Of a stretch of DNA of 9,010 nucleotides, positions 7,131-9,010 are shown piece after piece (within the stretch, counting starts at the first letter, position 1; every line of letters starts with the position of its first letter). This DNA comes from Planctomycetaceae bacterium. GTDB lineage: Bacteria; Planctomycetota; Planctomycetia; Pirellulales; Thermoguttaceae. The position numbers and the translations under genes were made by a program. The stretch is taken from contig JAISQH010000636.1 of the NCBI GenBank assembly GCA_031274385.1, forward strand, positions 1 through 9,010, read 5' to 3'. The notes beneath the pieces are model-generated. The model ran no database searches, had not been told where the DNA came from, and worked only from the letters and a program-made list of their open reading frames with translations.

Positions 7131-7272
7131 AAAGGGAACTTCTAAAAACCGGGACGAACCACGAAACACACGAAATTTCACGAAAAATACAATTGCTGTA
7201 AATCATTTAATAGTAAAAAAGTTGCAACAAAAATTCTTTCGTGGTTAAAAAAGAGTTTTTAGAAGTTGCCTT
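7131..7272. repeat. MITE-like element, copy B, with terminal inverted repeats
   Basis: The ends are inverted copies: 7132-7149 (AAGGGAACTTCTAAAAAC) matches the reverse complement of 7255-7272 with one mismatch in 18. Further inside, AACCACGAAA occurs near the left end, and its complement TTTCGTGGTT near the right end at 7238-7247. The interior has CACGAAA-type short repeats and no coding capacity. The structure fits a small non-autonomous mobile element of about 142 bp, or a large imperfect hairpin. No clear target-site duplication is seen. Confidence 0.6.
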
Positions 7273-7284
7273 AAGTTGATTGCG

Positions 7285-7295
7285 GACGCAAGCGT
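7285..7295 (+). repeat. GACGCAAGCGT motif, solitary copy
   Basis: This 11-mer, with a preceding G, is identical to the left arm of the hairpin at 8784-8830 on the other side of the DUF1080 gene. It begins 12 bp after the end of the 7131-7272 element. Confidence 0.55.
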
Positions 7296-7350
7296 ATGAA
7301 AAGAATCAATCATTTCGTCGTGGGCAAGCCCCCGTCGCTAACGCGGCTAA

Positions 7351-7386
7351 AATCAATTCAATCAATTCAATCAATTCAATCAACTT
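7351..7386 (+). repeat. Tandem repeat of a 9-bp unit, four copies
   Basis: Three perfect copies of AATCAATTC are followed by a fourth, AATCAACTT. The unit length is a multiple of three, so it keeps a chance reading frame open (repeating Ile-Asn-Ser), but no gene is supported there. The tract ends about 30 bp before the DUF1080 promoter. Confidence 0.85.
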
Positions 7387-7414
7387 CATCAAAGGTCAAG
7401 ACTTGTGTAACCTA

Positions 7415-7443
7415 TTGCAACATTTGATTGGAATGGTTATAGT
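7415..7443 (+). promoter_or_regulatory. Candidate sigma70-type promoter of the DUF1080 gene
   Basis: TTGCAA (7415-7420) and TATAGT (7438-7443) are separated by 17 bp, close to consensus. Transcription would start near 7450 and leave a leader of about 85 nt before the ATG at 7535. Confidence 0.5.
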
Positions 7444-7461
7444 GATAAAGATTTTGGCGGG

Positions 7462-7505
7462 CGGGTTATTGAGAATTGGTTTCATTTAACCCGTTATTTT
7501 TCTTT
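7462..7505 (+). terminator. Terminator-like hairpin in the leader of the DUF1080 gene
   Basis: CGGGTTA (7462-7468) pairs perfectly with TAACCCG (7487-7493) across an 18-nt loop and is followed by a T-rich stretch, TTATTTTTCTTT. It lies after the candidate promoter and before the ribosome binding site, so it could act as an attenuator or stop transcripts from upstream. A seven-pair stem with a long loop is only moderately stable. Confidence 0.4.
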
Positions 7506-7520
7506 GGGCAACCTTTTAAG

Positions 7521-7526
7521 AAGGAG
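7521..7526 (+). promoter_or_regulatory. Ribosome binding site of the DUF1080 gene
   Basis: AAGGAG eight bases before the ATG at 7535 is the strongest Shine-Dalgarno in the window and fixes the start. Confidence 0.8.
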
Positions 7527-7534
7527 CAGTTACG

Positions 7535-8764
7535 ATGCGTGTGATTTTTATTTTATTGAGTTTTTTCCTGACGGTTTCTGTTGTATTTTCTTCGGAGGAG
7601 TCGGGATTTGTGGGGTTGTTGACGGCTCAACCCGGTGTTTCTTGGGTTGAAAACGGGAAAGTGCAGAACGGTTTGGTGAAACGGGGCGGTGAGGCAACAT
7701 TTGTGGTGGAGGGGGATTCGCTTGTCGGAAAACGCGGGGCAGGTATCAACACGTTTCTGTGTACAGAGAAACAATATTCCAATTTCATTCTGAAATTTGA
7801 GGTCAAATACGATGTCGAATGTAATTCCGGTGTTCAATTCCGTTCCGAAGTCCATTCGCACAACGGAAATGAAATTCTTTCCGGTTATCAATGCGAAATT
7901 GTTCCCGAAAAAGATACGGGCAATGTCTATGACGAGCATCGCCGGAACCGTTATCTCATTCCGCAAACTCCTGAAATTCAAACGAAAATCGATCAATTGT
8001 TCAAAAAAAGCGATTGGAATGAGATTGTGATTCAATGTGTTGGTCCGTCGATCAAAACGTGGCTGAACGGCGTGAAGGTCACTGATTTTTCCGATTTGGA
8101 GAGCAATGAGGGGATTTTTGGGTTTCAGGTTCATTCGGGGGAGCAGGGGCAGGTTCGTTGGCGCAACATTCGGATCAAGGAATTGCCCGAAACTCCCTGG
8201 ATTTTGTTGTATGCCGACAAGAAGTTTGGGGCGTTGGAGCCGAAACCGGTTGGGAAGTGGGAGATTCAGGACGACGGCTCACTCAAAGGAACCACCGAAG
8301 AAGGGCAGCCCAAAGACGGAATGTTACTGAGTAACGATTCCTACAAAAATTTTGCCGCAAAGGTTTCTTTCAAAATGATTACCGGAAACAGCGGTCTCTA
8401 TTTTCGTGCTACAGAAGTGGACAAACCGTATTGGCTCAAGGGTTTTCAATGTGAGATTGCGGTTGGGGGCGACACTGCCGGACTTTGGGAAGTTGAGGGG
8501 CGAGGCTGGGTTGCCAAGAATGTCGAACAGGCTAAAAAATTATACAAAACTGCCGAATGGAATACCGTCGGAACAGTTGCTGTCGGCGATCATTTGACCA
8601 CGTTTCTCAATGGTTGGACAATTATTGATCTTATCGACCCGAAATGCGCCAAAGAAGGAAAAACCGGTCTTCAACTTCACGGCGGCGGCAATCAGGGTTG
8701 TTTATTCCGAGACTATTATATTATGCCGCTCGATGACAAAGCCGTCGAGTTGATTCTTAAATAG
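7535..8764 (+). CDS. Secreted protein with two DUF1080 (3-keto-disaccharide hydrolase) domains
   Basis: The 409-residue protein opens with a Sec signal peptide (MRVIFILLSFFLTVSVVFSS) and should be exported. Two concanavalin/LamG-like DUF1080 domains follow, roughly residues 25-215 and 222-397. Both show the family pattern: an N-terminal strand entering the domain, a FxLKFEVK or FAAKVSFKM strand, NSGVQFRSE or NSGLYFRAT, GYQCEIVPE or GFQCEIAVG, a WNE or WNT strand with WLNG or FLNG, and a C-terminal GxxGFQVHSG or GKTGLQLHGG with R-x-I. DUF1080 proteins are abundant in planctomycetes and are linked to glycan use, including hydrolysis of 3-keto-glycosides. Whether either domain here is catalytic or only carbohydrate-binding cannot be told. 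It is a single gene with its own promoter and leader; a hairpin lies 20 bp after the stop. It may work with rhaA in using complex sugars, an inference from co-occurrence only. Confidence 0.9.
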   Translation: MRVIFILLSFFLTVSVVFSSEESGFVGLLTAQPGVSWVENGKVQNGLVKRGGEATFVVEGDSLVGKRGAGINTFLCTEKQYSNFILKFEVKYDVECNSGVQFRSEVHSHNGNEILSGYQCEIVPEKDTGNVYDEHRRNRYLIPQTPEIQTKIDQLFKKSDWNEIVIQCVGPSIKTWLNGVKVTDFSDLESNEGIFGFQVHSGEQGQVRWRNIRIKELPETPWILLYADKKFGALEPKPVGKWEIQDDGSLKGTTEEGQPKDGMLLSNDSYKNFAAKVSFKMITGNSGLYFRATEVDKPYWLKGFQCEIAVGGDTAGLWEVEGRGWVAKNVEQAKKLYKTAEWNTVGTVAVGDHLTTFLNGWTIIDLIDPKCAKEGKTGLQLHGGGNQGCLFRDYYIMPLDDKAVELILK

Positions 8765-8783
8765 TGGAGAGTGGGGAGTGGAG

Positions 8784-8830
8784 GACGCAAGCGTGATTCA
8801 TCATCAAACGGTTTGCATTACGCTTGCGTC
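8784..8830. repeat. 11-bp perfect inverted repeat after the DUF1080 gene, possible terminator
   Basis: GACGCAAGCGT at 8784-8794 pairs with ACGCTTGCGTC at 8820-8830 across a 25-nt loop. It starts 20 bp after the stop codon, just beyond a purine-rich run (GTGGAGAGTGGGGAGTGGAG). The stem is strong, but only a broken T-rich stretch follows, so intrinsic termination is uncertain. The left arm recurs at 7285-7295. Confidence 0.6.
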
Positions 8831-8944
8831 TTACCTTATTTTCAACCTGATTTTCTTACAAAAACAACCTTAGTAATCATACGCCAATAAACTTACTTTT
8901 TTTGTTTTGAGATACTCTTACCCATTCATTTTTATTTTTCCCTA

Positions 8945-9000
8945 GTCGCGCAGCGACGACATGATGCATAACCGGCGGTGTAGCGCAGCGCAACCGCCGG
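8945..9000. repeat. REP-like paired palindromes at the right edge
   Basis: Two GC-rich palindromes lie in AT-rich DNA: GTCGC-GCA-GCGAC at 8945-8957, and CCGGCGGT (8972-8979) pairing with ACCGCCGG (8993-9000) across 13 nt. The loop of the second contains AGCGCAGCG, echoing CGCGCAGCG in the first. The compact GC-rich form suggests a dispersed intergenic repeat that may continue past the edge. Confidence 0.5.
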
Positions 9001-9010
9001 ACAATCGCCC

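Larger units (their letters stand above)
6884..7534. other. 651-bp repeat-rich intergenic region
   Basis: This spacer separates the flavoprotein gene (minus) from the DUF1080 gene (plus). It contains two related copies of a dispersed element, a GACGCAAGCGT motif, a short GGGC-AA-GCCC palindrome at 7322-7331, a 9-bp tandem repeat, and the promoter, leader hairpin and ribosome binding site of the DUF1080 gene. A 69-codon open frame at 7280-7489 crosses the tandem repeat and has no protein-like features. I see no RNA gene. Confidence 0.7.

Noticed and set aside
7351..7386. Short regular repeat as a CRISPR array
   Set aside because: The units are 9 bp and directly abut each other without spacers, so this is a simple tandem repeat.
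7280..7489. 69-codon open frame in the repeat-rich spacer
   Set aside because: It spans a motif repeat, a tandem repeat and the likely DUF1080 promoter; the frame stays open only because the repeat unit is nine bases.
7553..8134. Minus-strand open frame of 193 codons
   Set aside because: It lies wholly inside the DUF1080 gene, whose domain matches and ribosome binding site are clear.

Overview
The window looks like chromosomal DNA from a Planctomycetota-type bacterium with a moderately AT-rich genome. The signs are a secreted protein with two DUF1080 (3-keto-disaccharide hydrolase) domains, a Tat-exported flavoprotein, a membrane protein of a type I associate with planctomycetes, scarce Shine-Dalgarno sequences, and a Cas12b fragment resembling planctomycete Cas12b proteins. 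This assignment is an inference from gene content.

Layout. 1-1195 (minus): a membrane-anchored protein followed after 21 bp by a NUDIX hydrolase (ADP-ribose pyrophosphatase type) that runs off the left edge. 1205-1347: a short divergent region with an 11-bp perfect inverted repeat and a promoter-like site. 1348-3053 (plus): remains of a type V-B CRISPR effector (Cas12b/C2c1), split by a frameshift near 1897-1930. It lacks the whole RuvC/Nuc part, yet keeps the REC region and the extreme C-terminal tail in one open frame. 3138-5856 (minus): carA (carbamoyl-phosphate synthase small subunit) and rhaA (L-rhamnose isomerase), separated by 340 bp. 5972-6199 (plus): a small lipoprotein whose stop codon abuts that of the next gene. 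6200-6883 (minus): a Tat-exported flavodoxin-fold reductase. 6884-7534: a 651-bp repeat-rich spacer with two copies of a dispersed element, a 9-bp tandem repeat, and a promoter and leader hairpin for the next gene. 7535-8764 (plus): the double-DUF1080 secreted protein. 8765-9010: hairpin-forming repeats.

How the genes relate. carA serves pyrimidine and arginine synthesis. rhaA and the DUF1080 protein fit a lifestyle of degrading deoxy-sugar-containing or complex glycans. The genes do not form one pathway. The odd resident is the Cas12b remnant: it sits between housekeeping genes with no cas1, cas2, cas4 or CRISPR array in view. It is either a decaying relic or, less likely, a compact nuclease-less derivative still used for binding. 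It is the main item worth checking.
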